In this document: piece by piece, positions 63,301 to 64,000 of the stretch
Layout of the letters: each line of letters begins with the position of its first letter
How positions within the stretch are numbered: the stretch's first letter is position 1
Assembly: GCA_032173965.1 (NCBI GenBank)
Contig: JAVUNC010000006.1
Location: 41,325,870-41,389,869 of the forward strand
DNA: 64,000 nt
Direction of reading: 5' to 3'
Source of the DNA: Sitta carolinensis
Taxonomy: Eukaryota; Chordata; Aves; Passeriformes; Sittidae
The notes under the pieces: model-generated
Told to the model about the DNA's origin: nothing
Databases searched by the model: none
What the model saw: only the letters and a program-made list of their open reading frames with translations
Position numbers and translations under genes: made by a program

Positions 63301-63787
63301 GTGTACTTGCAAAATTTAATTGCATACTTGTATTAAAATACAGTTGTATTTGCACTGTTATATAAAAGCAATGAAGAATGCATGTGGTTGGTATTTTATT
63401 ATTTAAAAGGAGTATGGTAATATAATCATTAATATATTTTTAAGCATCACTCACTGTAGAAATTTAAATTAGTTCACTATGATGAGTTTTAAGGTAACAT
63501 TTCTTATTAAAAATGGAGCATCTGAAAATTTTAGGTTCATAAAAGGTTTATAATTAAGCCGTGAAAATTAATTTAGCCATGTAAAACGGATTGCTAATTA
63601 GTTTGCTAATAGGGCTGTCACTTCCAAACTTATTGCAGAAGGTGAATATTAGGTTAGTTATGTCTCTTGAGGTTTCAGGGAAGTTTATGAAATTCCTTAT
63701 GAATGGTATTACCCTCCACATTTCTGCCAAACATTTAAGGAATATTATTGTGAATGCTGATGATTTCTATTCTGCTTTGTCTGCTTT

Positions 63788-63813
63788 TTGGAATAATTTT
63801 TTGGAATAATTTT
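63788..63813 (+). repeat. 13-base perfect tandem duplication
   Basis: TTGGAATAATTTT occurs at 63788-63800 and 63801-63813. Confidence 0.9.
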
Positions 63814-64000
63814 CTGGGTAATCAATGCCTTGTTTTTTCCCTATGTAGCACTGATAACCACAAATATTAGAGCAAAATGGAAGTGACTGAAAATCCTATC
63901 TAAATGCTGGAATGACCTTACTACACCCCAAGCCTGGAGATTACCAAATACCTCCTAAAAGAAGATGAATTAAGTCTTTTTGGAAAGAGTCTATTCCAGA

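Larger units (their letters stand above)
59126..64000. other. Unique A+T-rich noncoding stretch to the window end
   Basis: No gene is recognised. The longest frames, 126 codons plus (62865-63245) and 108 codons minus (62014-62340), have no domain I know. The T run, forkhead pair and 13-base duplication are listed separately. About 63420-63660 is rich in TTAAT and TAATT words. Confidence 0.5.

Overview
The window looks like A+T-rich nuclear DNA from a bird, probably a songbird. The bird call rests on seven 5'-truncated CR1 LINE copies with the avian CR1 3' end and two ERV long terminal repeats. The songbird refinement rests only on remembered similarity of the LTRs and is weaker. I find no protein-coding exon, tRNA, rRNA, known ncRNA or CRISPR array that I can support. 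The window reads as intergenic DNA or the inside of a very long intron, and nearly all open frames look like chance or repeat-derived frames.

Layout. 1-11.0 kb: unique sequence with a 69-base pyrimidine tract (1431-1499), a G+C-richer block (about 1640-2560), a 22-base poly-A (4543-4564) and several short tandem duplications (6639, 8125, 8716, 9499). 11.0-24.8 kb: four CR1 pieces, two on plus (11041, 15989) and two on minus (20119, 24655), within otherwise unique DNA. 24.8-37.5 kb: A+T-rich unique DNA with small tandem duplications. 37.5-39.4 kb: two CR1 copies in opposite orientation with their 3' ends facing. 39.4-47 kb: unique sequence with two hairpin-forming inverted repeats. 47.0-48.1 kb: a minus-strand ERV LTR with G+C-rich internal imperfect repeats. 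52.4-53.8 kb: a complete solo ERV LTR on minus, with TGTC...GACA ends and a perfect 5-base target-site duplication. 55.4-56.1 kb: the longest CR1 copy, still showing part of the reverse transcriptase C-terminal coding frame. 56-64 kb: unique A+T-rich DNA with a possible promoter-plus-poly(A) cassette (58.9-59.1 kb), a long T run and a tandem pair of forkhead-type motifs (60371-60387).

There is no set of genes acting together here. What can be read is a history of retroelement insertion, LTR recombination, short tandem duplication and point decay. No convincing undescribed system was found. The items most worth a second look are the intact solo LTR, the LTR-like TATA/poly(A) cassette, the 12-bp perfect hairpin at 44.6 kb, the forkhead pair and a 206-codon open frame at 16.9-17.5 kb that resembles nothing I know.
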